Origin: Pseudomonadota bacterium
Lineage (GTDB): Bacteria > Pseudomonadota > Gammaproteobacteria > Xanthomonadales > Xanthomonadaceae
Length of the DNA: 63,576 nt
Direction of reading: 5' to 3'
NCBI GenBank assembly: GCA_018241125.1
Contig: JAFEEL010000058.1
Coordinates: forward strand, 1-63,576
The notes under the pieces are model-generated. The model was not told the origin of the DNA. It was given only the letters and a program-made list of their open reading frames with translations, and did not search any database. This document shows positions 29,787 through 38,476 of the stretch, in pieces. Position numbers and translations under genes: made by a program. Within the stretch, counting starts at the first letter, position 1, and every line of letters starts with the position of its first letter.

Positions 29787-30743
29787 ATGAACCGTTCCGA
29801 TCAACGCCCGCCCGCCGTCGCCATCATGGGCCCGACCGCCTCTGGAAAGACCGCGCTGGCGCTGGCGTGGGCGCAGCGGCTGGGCGGGGAAATCGTCAGC
29901 GTCGATTCGGCGTTGGTCTATCGTGGATTGGACATCGGCAGCGCCAAACCCGACGCGATCGAACGCGCGCTGGCCCCGCATCATCTGCTCGACGTGTGCG
30001 ATCCGCACGAGCGCTACAGCGCCGCGCAGTACGCGCACGACGCGAAGGCGGCGCTGGCTGGCATCGCTGCGCGCGGTGCCATCCCGATCCTCGTCGGCGG
30101 CACCGGATTGTATTTCCGCGCGTTGTTCGACGGGTTGTCCGACCTGCCGTCGGCCGATCCCGCCTTGCGCGCGCAGCTCGCCGAAGAAGGCAAAGCGCGC
30201 GGATGGCATGCATTGCATGCCGAGCTGGCAGGCGTCGATCCGCAAGCCGCGCAGCGCATCGCGCCCAACGACCGCCAACGCATCAGTCGAGCGTTGGAGG
30301 TGTGGCGCCTGACCGGCAAGCCGATCAGCGCATGGCAGGGTAGCGTGCCTCGTCAGACATTCCCGTTCCGCGTACTGAAACTGGTGCTGGCCCCGACCGA
30401 CCGCGCGCTGTTGCACGAACGCATCGAGCGTCGGTTCGACGCCATGCTCGACCGCGGCTTCCTCGATGAAGTGCGGCGGCTGCGCGCCGATCCGCGCCTG
30501 CGCGACCATCCCGCGCCGCTGGAATTGCCGGCGCTGCGCGCGGTCGACTACCGGCAGGCGTGGCTGCACCTGAATGGTGCGACCGATGCACGCAACTTCC
30601 GCGACCAAGCCATCGCCGCCACCCGGCAGTTGGCCAAGCGCCAGCTCACGTGGCTGCGTGGCGAACTGGATGCGCGCTGGTTCGATTCGGCCAGCGAGGC
30701 ATTGGCGCTGGAGGAGGCGTTGCGGATGTTCCTCCCGCGCTGA
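29787..30743 (+). CDS. miaA: tRNA dimethylallyltransferase MiaA
   Basis: A 318-residue enzyme that adds a dimethylallyl group to A37 of tRNAs reading UNN codons. The P-loop is GPTASGKT at about 15-22, followed by the [18 protein letters not shown] segment and the catalytic [13 protein letters not shown]; the C-terminal [17 protein letters not shown] is also characteristic. The order miaA-hfq-hflX-hflK-hflC is conserved with E. coli. The start at MNRSDQRPP is chosen; the frame extends 9 codons upstream. Confidence 0.97.
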   Translation: MNRSDQRPPAVAIMGPTASGKTALALAWAQRLGGEIVSVDSALVYRGLDIGSAKPDAIERALAPHHLLDVCDPHERYSAAQYAHDAKAALAGIAARGAIPILVGGTGLYFRALFDGLSDLPSADPALRAQLAEEGKARGWHALHAELAGVDPQAAQRIAPNDRQRISRALEVWRLTGKPISAWQGSVPRQTFPFRVLKLVLAPTDRALLHERIERRFDAMLDRGFLDEVRRLRADPRLRDHPAPLELPALRAVDYRQAWLHLNGATDARNFRDQAIAATRQLAKRQLTWLRGELDARWFDSASEALALEEALRMFLPR

Positions 30744-30856
30744 GCCGATTCGCGGCCATGCGCCGACTATGCGATGATGCGCGGCCCGGCCTGCGATGGC
30801 CGGTCGGGCAGGGCGCGCGCCCAGAACAACAACACGCCATCGCGCCAGAGGTTTCC

Positions 30857-31120
30857 ATGTCCAAGGGCCAATCGTTGCAAGACCCGTTTCTCAATGCGCT
30901 GCGCCGCGAGCGCGTGCCGGTGTCGATCTTCCTCGTCAACGGCATCAAGTTGCAAGGCACGATCGAGTCCTTCGACCAGTTCGTGGTGCTGCTGCGCAAC
31001 ACCGTCAGCCAGATGGTGTACAAGCACGCGATTTCCACCGTGGTGCCGGTGCGCAATGTGCGCATCGGCGACGAGTCGCACGAAGACGATTCGCCTGCCG
31101 ACATCGAGCATCGCCGCTAA
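30857..31120 (+). CDS. hfq: RNA chaperone Hfq
   Basis: An 87-residue Sm-like hexameric RNA chaperone that pairs small RNAs with mRNAs. The N-terminal [20 protein letters not shown], the Sm1 part [20 protein letters not shown] and the Sm2 part [11 protein letters not shown] match E. coli Hfq closely. The tail after residue 70 is short and acidic ([13 protein letters not shown]), unlike the long E. coli tail. Its stop is directly followed by the hflX GTG with no spacer. Confidence 0.98.
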   Translation: MSKGQSLQDPFLNALRRERVPVSIFLVNGIKLQGTIESFDQFVVLLRNTVSQMVYKHAISTVVPVRNVRIGDESHEDDSPADIEHRR

Positions 31121-32431
31121 GTGTTCGAACGTTCGCGCAAGGGCGAGAACGCCCTGCTGGTGCAGCCGTATCCCGGCCCGGTCGACCCGGCGCTGCTCGA
31201 CGAGTTTGCCGAGCTGGCGCGCTCGGCCGGCGCGGCGGTGGTCGGCAGCGTCACCGCGAAAATCGCCCGGCCCAATCCGGCGCACTACATCGGCACCGGC
31301 AAGCTCGACGAAGTCAAGCTGCTGTGCGAGGCCACCGGCGCTGATCTGGTGCTGTTCAACGTCGCGCTCTCGCCGGTACAGGAACGTAACCTGGAAAAAG
31401 CCCTGTCGCGGCGGGTGGTCGATCGCACCGGGTTGATTCTGGATATCTTCGCGATGCGCGCGTCCTCGCACGAGGGCAAGTTGCAGGTCGAACTGGCGCA
31501 ACTGCGGCACATGGCCACGCGACTGGTGCGCGGCTGGACGCATCTGGAGCGCCAGCGTGGTGGCGGCATCGGTCTTCGCGGCCCCGGCGAAACGCAGTTG
31601 GAAACCGACCGTCGACTGCTGCAAAAGCGCGTCGAGGTGCTGGAAAGTCGCCTGGAAAAAGTCGAAGTGCAACGCACGCAGATGCGCCGTGCCCGCCTGC
31701 GCAACGAACTGCCGCGGGTTGCCCTGGTCGGTTACACCAACGCCGGCAAGTCCACGTTGTTCAATGCGCTCACGCAATCGGGCGTGTACGTGGCCGACCA
31801 GTTGTTTGCCACACTCGACCCCACCGTGCGTCGCGTCGAGGCACTGGATTGCGGGCCGTTGGTGCTGGCCGACACGGTCGGGTTCGTGCGCGATTTGCCG
31901 CACGAACTGGTCGCGGCCTTTCGCTCCACCTTGTCCGAAGCGCGTGATGCCGACCTGCTGTTGCACGTGGTCGATGCCGCCGACCCGTTGCGTGAGGCGC
32001 GCATCGAACAAGTCGATGCGGTGCTCAAGGAAATCGGCGCCGGTGAGATCCCGCAGCTGCTGGTGTTCAACAAGATCGACCTGCTGGACGAAGGCGTGCA
32101 GCCGCACCGTGAACAACCCGTCGAAGGCACCGGGAAAGTGTGGGTGTCGGCACGCACCGGTGCGGGGTTGGACTTGCTGCGGGCGGCGCTGGCGCAGCGT
32201 TTCACCGCGCAACGGCTGGTCGGTGAGCTGCGCCTGGGGCCGGTGCAGGCGCGGCTGCGTGCACGCTTGCATGCGCTGGGCGCGGTCTGTGGCGAGCGCG
32301 CCGACGAGTTCGGCTGGAAGCTGCAACTGGATCTGCCGCGCGCCCAGGCCGAGCTGCTGGTTCGGGAAAAAGGCGGCGATGCGCTGGAGGCCTTGCTTGC
32401 CGCCCCTGCCGCCCCTACCTACAATCCGTAG
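31121..32431 (+). CDS. hflX: GTPase HflX, ribosome-associated
   Basis: A 436-residue GTPase that splits stalled or heat-damaged 70S ribosomes. It has the HflX N-terminal domain with a helical GGRGPGETQ-type loop, here GGIGLRGPGETQLETDRR, and a G domain with G1 GYTNAGKS, G3 DTVGFVRDLP and G4 NKID. The start is GTG at the base after the hfq stop, so translation is probably coupled to hfq. Length matches E. coli HflX (426 aa). Confidence 0.95.
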   Translation: MFERSRKGENALLVQPYPGPVDPALLDEFAELARSAGAAVVGSVTAKIARPNPAHYIGTGKLDEVKLLCEATGADLVLFNVALSPVQERNLEKALSRRVVDRTGLILDIFAMRASSHEGKLQVELAQLRHMATRLVRGWTHLERQRGGGIGLRGPGETQLETDRRLLQKRVEVLESRLEKVEVQRTQMRRARLRNELPRVALVGYTNAGKSTLFNALTQSGVYVADQLFATLDPTVRRVEALDCGPLVLADTVGFVRDLPHELVAAFRSTLSEARDADLLLHVVDAADPLREARIEQVDAVLKEIGAGEIPQLLVFNKIDLLDEGVQPHREQPVEGTGKVWVSARTGAGLDLLRAALAQRFTAQRLVGELRLGPVQARLRARLHALGAVCGERADEFGWKLQLDLPRAQAELLVREKGGDALEALLAAPAAPTYNP

Positions 32432-32509
32432 CCTCAACCGCGTGCGTCGAGCGTGTCGCGCGCCATTTTCTTCGCCGATCCGTGCGGATCGGTGACGCAG
32501 GAGCGCAGC

Positions 32510-33643
32510 ATGGCTTGGAACCTGCCGGGCAAAGGCGGTTCGAACAAGGGCGACAAGGGCCCGTGGAAGGGGCGCGACCCCGATCGCGAGACCGCCGATT
32601 TCCTGCGCCGGCTGAAGGGCGGGATGGGCCGCCTGTTCGGTGGCGATACGGGCGAGAACGATCCTGGCCCGCGCTTCGCGCTGTGGCTTGGCATCCTGCT
32701 GGCGGTCTGGCTGGGCTTCAGCAGCTTCCAGATGGTCAACGAATCCCAGCGCGGCGTGGTGCTGCGCTTTGGTGAGTTCAATCGCATCCTGATGCCCGGC
32801 GTGAACCTGAAATGGCCGTGGCCGGTGGAATCGGTGGCGCTGGTGGACGCCACCAAGGTGCGCACCGCGTCCGACTCGGTGCGCATGCTCACCAACGACC
32901 AGAACATCGTGCAGATCGACTACAACGTGCAGTACACCGTTTCCGATCCGCGCTTGTTCCTGTTCGGCAACCGCGAGCCGGAAAAGACCTTGCAACAAGC
33001 CTCCGAGAGCGTGGTGCGCGAGGTGGTCGGTGCGGCCACGATGGATGACGTCATCAAGGGCCAGGCCGGGGTGCGCACCTCGCACGCGCGTGCGCGCCTG
33101 CAAGAGGCGCTCGACCAATACAAAACGGGGTTGGCGGTGGCCGATTTCACCTTGCAGAACGCGCGCCCGCCGCAGGAGGTCAAGGAAGCCTTCGACGACG
33201 TCAGCCGCGCCCAGCAGGACAAGGACAAGTCGGTCAACGTCGCCCGCGCCTACGCCAGCGACGTGATCCCGAAGGCGCGCGGACAGGCGGCCAGCGTGGT
33301 CACCGGCGCGCAAGGTTACAAGGACGCAATCATCGCCGCCGCGCAGGGCAACGCGCGGCGTTTCACCCTGCTGGACGAGCAATATCGCAAGGCGCCGGAA
33401 GTCACGCGCCGTCGCCTGTATCTGGAAACCATCGAAGATGTGCTCAAGGTGGTGCCCAAGGTGGTGGCCGGCAAGGGCACCAACACCATCTACCTGACGC
33501 CGCCGCGCGCCGGCGATGCCGGTACGGCCGATTCCACGCAGGCGGTGACGCTGCCGGCAGTCAGCGCCGCGCCGGCGTCGCCCGGCGACGATGCGGCGCG
33601 CCCGGACCGGCCCGGGCGCAGCGACCGGGAGGTGAATCGATGA
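32510..33643 (+). CDS. hflK: FtsH protease modulator HflK (SPFH family)
   Basis: A 377-residue bitopic membrane protein. The Gly-rich N-terminus (NLPGKGGSNKGDKGPWKGRDP) precedes one membrane segment (about 58-76), an SPFH/band-7 domain (about 80-260, GVVLRFGEFNRILMPG) and a coiled coil. HflK and HflC form a large cage around FtsH hexamers and modulate their access to substrates. It overlaps hflC by 4 bases (ATGA). The start at MAWNLPGKGG follows a GGAGCG ribosome site. Confidence 0.95.
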   Translation: MAWNLPGKGGSNKGDKGPWKGRDPDRETADFLRRLKGGMGRLFGGDTGENDPGPRFALWLGILLAVWLGFSSFQMVNESQRGVVLRFGEFNRILMPGVNLKWPWPVESVALVDATKVRTASDSVRMLTNDQNIVQIDYNVQYTVSDPRLFLFGNREPEKTLQQASESVVREVVGAATMDDVIKGQAGVRTSHARARLQEALDQYKTGLAVADFTLQNARPPQEVKEAFDDVSRAQQDKDKSVNVARAYASDVIPKARGQAASVVTGAQGYKDAIIAAAQGNARRFTLLDEQYRKAPEVTRRRLYLETIEDVLKVVPKVVAGKGTNTIYLTPPRAGDAGTADSTQAVTLPAVSAAPASPGDDAARPDRPGRSDREVNR

Positions 33644-34518
33644 AACTCTTGTGGGTTGCCTGCGCCGCGGTCGTGGCGATGCTGCTCGCCGGCTCGGTGT
33701 ACACGGTCGGCGAGAACCAGGTGGCGCTGCGTTTCCAGTTCGGGCGCATCGTCGATTCGGACATCAAGCCCGGCCTGCACTTCAAGATCCCGCTGGTGCA
33801 GAACGTGGTGGCCTTCGACCGCCGCATCCTCACCCTCGACGCGCAGCCCAAGCGCTATCTCACGCAGGAGAAGAAAGACGTCAGCGTCGATTATTTCGTC
33901 GCCTGGCGCATTGCCGATCCGCGCCGCTATTTCACCGCGACACTGGGCAGCGAGAGTGGCGCCGAGCAGCGATTGACCCCGATCGTGGTCGAGGCGCTGC
34001 GCAACACCATCAACCAGCGCACCTTGCAGGACATCGTCTCGCTGGATCGATCCAATCTCGGCGGCGGCATGCTCAAGCAGGTCAACGAGGTGGCCGGGCG
34101 TTCGCTGGGTATTCAGGTGGTGGACATCCGCATCAAGCGCATCGACCTGCCCGAGGAGAGCAACGTGCTGGCCTCGGTCTACGACCGCATGCGCGCCGAA
34201 CGCTCGCGTGTGGCCTTGCAACTGCGCGCCGAAGGGCAGGAGGAAGCGGCCAAGATCCAGGCCGAGGCCGACCGCCAGCGGCTGGTGATTTCCGCCGATG
34301 CCGAGCGCGATGCCCAGCAGTTGCGCGGCGAAGGCGACGCCCAGGCGGCCGCGATCGCGGCGCAGGCGTACACGGCCGACCCGGAGTTCTACGCGTTCTA
34401 CCGCAGCTTGCAGGCGTACAAGACCATGTTCAATGGCAAGGACGTGGTGGTGCTCGATCCCAACTCCGAGTTGCTGCACTATTTGTCCGACCCCGGTCGC
34501 GGTGCGCCGACGAAGTAG
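33640..34518 (+). CDS. hflC: FtsH protease modulator HflC (SPFH family)
   Basis: A 292-residue partner of HflK. One N-terminal membrane segment (about 2-20) is followed by an SPFH domain (NQVALRFQFGRIVDSDIKPGLHFKIPLVQNV) and a long Ala/Glu/Arg helix (about 185-250) that forms the cage wall; FYRSLQAYKTMF near the end is characteristic. It is translationally coupled to hflK. Length is slightly below E. coli HflC (334 aa). Confidence 0.95.
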   Translation: MKLLWVACAAVVAMLLAGSVYTVGENQVALRFQFGRIVDSDIKPGLHFKIPLVQNVVAFDRRILTLDAQPKRYLTQEKKDVSVDYFVAWRIADPRRYFTATLGSESGAEQRLTPIVVEALRNTINQRTLQDIVSLDRSNLGGGMLKQVNEVAGRSLGIQVVDIRIKRIDLPEESNVLASVYDRMRAERSRVALQLRAEGQEEAAKIQAEADRQRLVISADAERDAQQLRGEGDAQAAAIAAQAYTADPEFYAFYRSLQAYKTMFNGKDVVVLDPNSELLHYLSDPGRGAPTK

Positions 34519-34531
34519 CGCGGTCGCGTCG

Positions 34532-34726
34532 ATGGAATTCCGTGATCTGCTGGCCGCGATCTGTCTGCTGGCCGTATTCGAAGGGTTGCTGCCGCTGGTT
34601 GCGCCGCAGGCGTGGAAGCAGGCCATTGCCCGCCTGCTCGCCGCTCCGGAGTCGCGCCTGCGTGTCGGCGGCGGGCTGATGGTGGTGCTGGGTCTGCTGG
34701 CGTTGCAGTGGGTGCGCATGACTTGA
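34532..34726 (+). CDS. DUF2065 family small membrane protein (YjeT-like)
   Basis: A 64-residue protein with two hydrophobic helices (DLLAAICLLAVFEGLLPLVA and GGGLMVVLGLLALQWV) separated by a basic loop. This matches DUF2065/YjeT, which follows hflC in E. coli and many relatives. Function unknown; its position suggests a link to the HflKC-FtsH complex. In E. coli purA comes next; here lexA does. Confidence 0.88.
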   Translation: MEFRDLLAAICLLAVFEGLLPLVAPQAWKQAIARLLAAPESRLRVGGGLMVVLGLLALQWVRMT

Positions 34727-34748
34727 GAGGGTGGATCGGAGCGGGCCC

Positions 34749-34786
34749 TTGACTGCAAAAAATGTTAGTAGTATTACTACTAACAT
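34749..34786 (+). promoter_or_regulatory. lexA promoter and SOS operator, probable leaderless start
   Basis: The operator TTAGTAGTATTACTACTAA (34765-34783) is the LexA box known from Xanthomonas and Xylella; the symmetry extends three bases on each side, into the ATG. A -35 box TTGACT (34749-34754) lies 17 bases before a -10 box TATTAC (34772-34777) inside the operator. Transcription would begin at 34784-34785, the A of the lexA start codon. LexA bound here would cover the -10 box and start site. Confidence 0.88.
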
Positions 34787-35459
34787 GTCACTCACAGATA
34801 CCCAGTCCGCCATCCTCGCCCTGATCGCCGAGCGCATCGACGCCGAGGGCATGCCGCCGTCGCAGACCGAAATCGCCCACGCCTTCGGTTTCAAGGGCGT
34901 GCGCGCCGCGCAATACCATCTGGACGCGCTGGAGGCCGCCGGGGCGATCGAGCGCATCCCGGGGCGCGCGCGCGGCATTCGCGTGTTGCAAGCACCACGC
35001 CCGCCGCAAGGACAGATCGACTTCACCCCGGCCAAGGCCGCAGCGGCCAACGACGATAACGCTCTGCGCGTGCCGCTGCTCGGGCGCGTGGCCGCTGGCC
35101 TGCCCATCGGCGCAGATATCGGATCCGACGATTACATCCTGCTCGATCGCGTGCTGTTCGCGCCCGCGCCCGACTACGTGCTGCGCGTGCAGGGCGATTC
35201 GATGCGTGACGAGGGCATCTTCGACGGCGACCTGATCGGCGTGCACCGCACGAATGACGCCCGTTCCGGGCAGATCGTGGTCGCCCGCATCGGTCAGGAG
35301 ATCACCGTCAAACTGCTCAAGATCGGCAAGGACGCCATTCGCCTGCTGCCGCGCAACCCCGACTACGCGCCGATCGTGGTCAAGCCCGACGACGATTTCG
35401 CCATCGAGGGCCTGTACTGCGGACTGGTGCGGCCGAACACCACAAGGTCCGTGCGGTGA
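34785..35459 (+). CDS. lexA: SOS repressor LexA
   Basis: A 224-residue repressor of the SOS response. The N-terminal winged helix (about 1-70) contains MPPSQTEIAHAFGFKG. The autocleavage site is Ala-Gly in RVAAGLPIG near residue 104-105; the catalytic serine is in VQGDSMRDEGI and the lysine in EITVKLLK. RecA filaments would trigger self-cleavage. No Shine-Dalgarno sequence lies before the ATG, because the operator ends there; the start is secure by homology, so translation of a leaderless mRNA is likely. recA follows 327 bases downstream on the same strand. Confidence 0.97.
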   Translation: MSLTDTQSAILALIAERIDAEGMPPSQTEIAHAFGFKGVRAAQYHLDALEAAGAIERIPGRARGIRVLQAPRPPQGQIDFTPAKAAAANDDNALRVPLLGRVAAGLPIGADIGSDDYILLDRVLFAPAPDYVLRVQGDSMRDEGIFDGDLIGVHRTNDARSGQIVVARIGQEITVKLLKIGKDAIRLLPRNPDYAPIVVKPDDDFAIEGLYCGLVRPNTTRSVR

Positions 35460-35786
35460 GCGCGCCGGTCGCCGCCATCGCACTCGGCGCGATCGATTCG
35501 ACCGGGAGGTTTTCCTGCGGAATCGTTGATTTTTCGGGTTTTGCTCGTCATTCCCGCGAAGGCGGGAATCCAGTGGCTTTTTCGTCGATCACTTGCAGTC
35601 GCTGGATCCCCACTTTCGCGGGGATGACGGCAATCAATCAGCGTTTTCCTACATGCCGGTGCGCGTATCACCTACGGTGCGCCGCAGCTTGAACCCAAAC
35701 AATGCATCCACCTGTTTCCGTCTCGGCTCCTGAGACTCACATCCCGTAAGTTGCCTGCACCCCCACGAACCCACGAGGACACCACC
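35460..35786. other. Intergenic region between lexA and recA
   Basis: A 327 base gap. It contains an inverted-repeat element (35547-35629) and presumably the recA promoter. No sequence like TTAG-N6-TACTAA is visible in front of recA, so recA control by LexA, if any, is not through an obvious copy of the lexA operator. Confidence 0.6.
35547..35629. repeat. Dispersed inverted-repeat element (GTCATTCCCGCG type)
   Basis: The left arm GTCATTCCCGCGAAGGCGGG has its own hairpin (CCCGC-gaag-GCGGG), and the right arm TTCGCGGGGATGACGG mirrors it; CCAGTGGC and CGCTGGATCCCC are also opposed. Elements of this wording are common dispersed repeats in proteobacterial genomes. It could fold into a long hairpin between lexA and recA. 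Confidence 0.75.
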
Positions 35787-36821
35787 ATGGACGACAACCG
35801 CAAGCGCGCACTGGCCGCCGCCCTGAGCCAGATCGAAAAGCAATTCGGCAAGGGTACGGTGATGCGCATGGGCGACAAGGTCGCCGAGGCCGCCGAGGTG
35901 ATCGGCACCGGCTCGCTGATGCTCGACATCGCGCTGGGCATCGGCGGCTTGCCCAAGGGCCGGGTGGTGGAAATCTACGGGCCGGAGTCCTCCGGCAAGA
36001 CCACGCTTACCTTGCAGGCGATCGCCCAGTGCCAGAAAAACGGCGGCACCGCGGCCTTCATCGACGCCGAACACGCGCTCGATCCCACCTATGCCAACAA
36101 GCTCGGCGTGAACGTGGACGACCTGCTGGTGTCCCAGCCCGACACCGGCGAGCAGGCGCTGGAAATCGCCGACATGCTGGTGCGTTCGAGCGCGGTCGAT
36201 CTGGTGGTGGTCGATTCGGTCGCCGCGCTCACCCCCAAGGCCGAGATCGAGGGCGAGATGGGCGACCAGCTCCCCGGCCTGCAAGCGCGGCTGATGAGCC
36301 AGGCCCTGCGCAAGCTCACCGGCAACATCAAGCGCAGCAACTGCCTCGTCATCTTCATCAACCAGTTGCGCATGAAGATCGGCATCATGATGCCCGGCCA
36401 GAGCCCGGAGACGACCACCGGCGGCAACGCCCTGAAGTTCTACGCCTCGGTGCGGCTGGACATCCGCCGCATCGGCAGCGTCAAGAAGGGCGAGGAGATC
36501 ATCGGCAACCAGACCCGCATCAAGGTGGTGAAGAACAAGATGGCCCCGCCGTTCAAGCAGGTCATCACCGAAATCCTCTACGGCGAGGGCATCAGCCGCG
36601 AAGGTGAGCTGATCGACATGGGCGTGGAAGCGCGGCTGGTGGAGAAGTCCGGCGCGTGGTACGGCTACGACGGTGAGCGCATTGGGCAGGGCAAGGAGAA
36701 CGCCCGCCAGTACCTCAAGGACAACCCCAAGGCCGCCGCCAAACTCGAAGCCGCCCTGCGCGAGAAGTTCGTGCCGCAGGAAGCCTCACGGGCGGAAAAC
36801 GACGAGGATGCGCAGGCGTGA
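35787..36821 (+). CDS. recA: Recombinase RecA
   Basis: A 344-residue strand-exchange ATPase and SOS coprotease. Walker A is GPESSGKTT (about 66-74), Walker [13 protein letters not shown], loop L1 [20 protein letters not shown] and loop L2 [23 protein letters not shown]; the acidic tail is ENDEDAQA. It matches the family in length. It lies between lexA and recX, but recX is displaced by two inserted genes. Confidence 0.98.
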   Translation: MDDNRKRALAAALSQIEKQFGKGTVMRMGDKVAEAAEVIGTGSLMLDIALGIGGLPKGRVVEIYGPESSGKTTLTLQAIAQCQKNGGTAAFIDAEHALDPTYANKLGVNVDDLLVSQPDTGEQALEIADMLVRSSAVDLVVVDSVAALTPKAEIEGEMGDQLPGLQARLMSQALRKLTGNIKRSNCLVIFINQLRMKIGIMMPGQSPETTTGGNALKFYASVRLDIRRIGSVKKGEEIIGNQTRIKVVKNKMAPPFKQVITEILYGEGISREGELIDMGVEARLVEKSGAWYGYDGERIGQGKENARQYLKDNPKAAAKLEAALREKFVPQEASRAENDEDAQA

Positions 36822-36898
36822 AGCAATGATGGTGCCGAAGTGCCGATCCGGCCGGTTCAAAGACTCGTTGAATGAGCGCCTCGCAAAGGAATGTCGCA

Positions 36899-36952
36899 AT
36901 GGCTACGGCTCGTGCGCAGTCTTGTCCGGGATGCCAGAAGGCTGAGCTGTGA
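36899..36952 (+). CDS. Possible 17-residue CxxC peptide coupled to the HNH gene
   Basis: A short frame with a good ribosome site (AAGGA, 7 bases before ATG) encodes MATARAQSCPGCQKAEL, and its TGA overlaps the GTG of the HNH gene. It may be a leader that couples translation, or the worn remnant of a longer protein. Nothing else supports a functional peptide. Confidence 0.25.
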   Translation: MATARAQSCPGCQKAEL

Positions 36953-37347
36953 CCAGTAGGCTCGAGGTGGCGCAGGATGTGTGGTATCGGGTATTTACCC
37001 GCGATCGTTTCCGGTGCGTCTATTGCGGAAAACGCACCCTTGAGTCACTGGACACGTTTGCTGCTTCGCATCTGGACCACCTGAAGCCGCGCGCATGCGG
37101 TGGCACCGACGATGAGGTCAACTCTGTCACGGCTTGCAGTGTCTGCAACAGCATCAAGGGCGGCTACGACCCTTGGCCGGTTGGTCAGGTCACGATCGAA
37201 AACCGCTTCGCCGTTCTCGAAAATGCTCGCACATACGTCCGCGACAAGCGCGAAGGCAGGCGAGAGTGGTCTTATGTCAGGGACTACCGATATTGGCTGG
37301 CACAATCGGCAAAGTTTCAAGACGAATCAGAAGGACGGAAATCATGA
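36949..37347 (+). CDS. HNH endonuclease
   Basis: A 132-residue HNH nuclease beginning with GTG. The zinc knuckle is formed by CVYCGKRT and CSVCNSIKGG, and the catalytic core by SHLDHLKPRACGGTDDEVN, which carries the conserved histidine and the Asn/His positions. It lacks any recognition domain, so specificity is unknown. It lies between recA and recX, in a stretch with lower GC than its neighbours, and overlaps the next gene by 4 bases. Free-standing HNH genes of this type occur in mobile elements and in defence gene pairs; which applies here is not shown. Confidence 0.8.
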   Translation: MTSRLEVAQDVWYRVFTRDRFRCVYCGKRTLESLDTFAASHLDHLKPRACGGTDDEVNSVTACSVCNSIKGGYDPWPVGQVTIENRFAVLENARTYVRDKREGRREWSYVRDYRYWLAQSAKFQDESEGRKS

Positions 37348-37754
37348 ATGGCCGCATGGTGCTTCCCTTCGGATTCCTGAGTGAGCATGTCGTTCGTGAA
37401 TGCGGGCATCGAAATCTGCTGGTTTTGGACGACTGCGGCGCGAAAGGCTCTCGAGTGATTGCCATAGGTACGCCCGCGCCTGACGACGGTCACGGCCCGG
37501 AACACTTGTTGGCGGGGGTCTTGGCCGATCTCGACCAAGTGATCCTTTTCGGCGGGTTTCGATTCGACAGGATGGCACGCGCGCGGTCGTTGAATCTCCT
37601 GCGGAACATGTTGCAAACACATGGGATTCCGCTCCATGTCCTCGAGGAAGAAGAGGTGGAGTCATCCGTCGGCGCGGGATGGCGGGAAATGTCGATGAGT
37701 CGCGTGTTCAATAAAGTTTCCGCGATGCTGTTGGACGCAATTGCTGCCGCGTGA
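37344..37754 (+). CDS. Unrecognised protein paired with the HNH nuclease
   Basis: A 136-residue protein with no family I recognise. It is soluble, with a beta-alpha pattern: a hydrophobic strand [20 protein letters not shown], a helix [20 protein letters not shown], an Arg-rich helix [16 protein letters not shown], then the acidic EEEEVESS, and a C-terminal amphipathic helix. The ATG overlaps the HNH stop (ATGA) and its stop overlaps the recX GTG, so the three are one translation unit. One 60-base row (37381-37440) has 34 G/C, lower than usual for this window, so the pair was probably acquired horizontally. It could be a partner or inhibitor of the nuclease; that is inference. Confidence 0.6.
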   Translation: MNGRMVLPFGFLSEHVVRECGHRNLLVLDDCGAKGSRVIAIGTPAPDDGHGPEHLLAGVLADLDQVILFGGFRFDRMARARSLNLLRNMLQTHGIPLHVLEEEEVESSVGAGWREMSMSRVFNKVSAMLLDAIAAA

Positions 37755-38251
37755 GCCGGCATCGCATCCCGCACGGAGAGCAGACGCCTGTTCAACGCGC
37801 GCTTGGTCTGCTCACGCGTCGCGAACATTCCCGCAAGGAATTGACCCGCAAGCTGGCGGTACGTGGTGTCGAGAAGAGTGAAGCCACCGCCGCCGTCGAT
37901 CGGTTGGCACATTTGGGCTGGCAGGACGACACCCGTTTCGCCGAGAGCCTCGCGCGCTCACGCGCGAGCGCCGGCTATGGGCCATTGCGCATCCGCGCCG
38001 AGCTGGCGATGCACGGGCTTGACGCAGAACGGATCACCGCCGCGCTCGCGGCCTGCGACACGGATTGGCGCGAAGCGGCGCAGGCACTCGTGGCGCGGCG
38101 CTTCACGGCCGTGTCGTTGCGGGATCCGGCACATCGTCGAAAAGCGATCGAGCTGCTGTTGCGTCGCGGCTTCGAACACGCCGATGCGTTCGCTGCGGCA
38201 CGGGTGGACGGGGGTGACGAGATTTTCGAAGAGCTTGGGTGCGACGAGTAA
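37751..38251 (+). CDS. recX: RecA regulator RecX
   Basis: A 166-residue protein that binds RecA filaments and limits their extension. It is built of three-helix repeats: [20 protein letters not shown] is the classical RecX opening, followed by [33 protein letters not shown] and the third repeat [18 protein letters not shown]. It starts with GTG overlapping the stop of the unknown gene. Normally it follows recA directly; here ~930 bases intervene. Confidence 0.92.
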   Translation: MSRHRIPHGEQTPVQRALGLLTRREHSRKELTRKLAVRGVEKSEATAAVDRLAHLGWQDDTRFAESLARSRASAGYGPLRIRAELAMHGLDAERITAALAACDTDWREAAQALVARRFTAVSLRDPAHRRKAIELLLRRGFEHADAFAAARVDGGDEIFEELGCDE

Positions 38252-38255
38252 GCGG

Positions 38256-38291
38256 CCCCTCACCCCAACCCCTCTCCCGGCGGGAGAGGGG
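38256..38291. repeat. REP-like palindrome, copy 2
   Basis: CCCCTCACCCCAACCCCTCT followed by CCCGGCGGGAGAGGGG, directly after recX. It is inverted relative to the copy at 1855-1890 and may help end the recA-recX transcript. Confidence 0.85.
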
Positions 38292-38476
38292 CTCCATGCG
38301 GCCGTTTTCGAGGGCCGACTCGGCCCCGACCTGCTAACCTACGCGGCTGCGTCCGTAGCCCCCGCTTGGCGCCGCTGTCCGCGCACCGCATGATTCATCC
38401 GATCCCGTCCCGGCGCGCGCTGTACGGGCCGCCGGCGGCCAGCGGTCGCTCGATCCGTTTTTCTTGCCTTGTCCCG

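Noticed and set aside
30767-33382. Long open frame of 871 codons on the minus strand opposite hfq, hflX and hflK
   Set aside because: High-GC codon bias of the plus-strand genes keeps the antisense frame open; the translation is Arg/His/Gln-rich and unlike any family.
35640-35786. LexA box in front of recA
   Set aside because: I searched for the TTAG-N6-TACTAA pattern and saw no match in this stretch.
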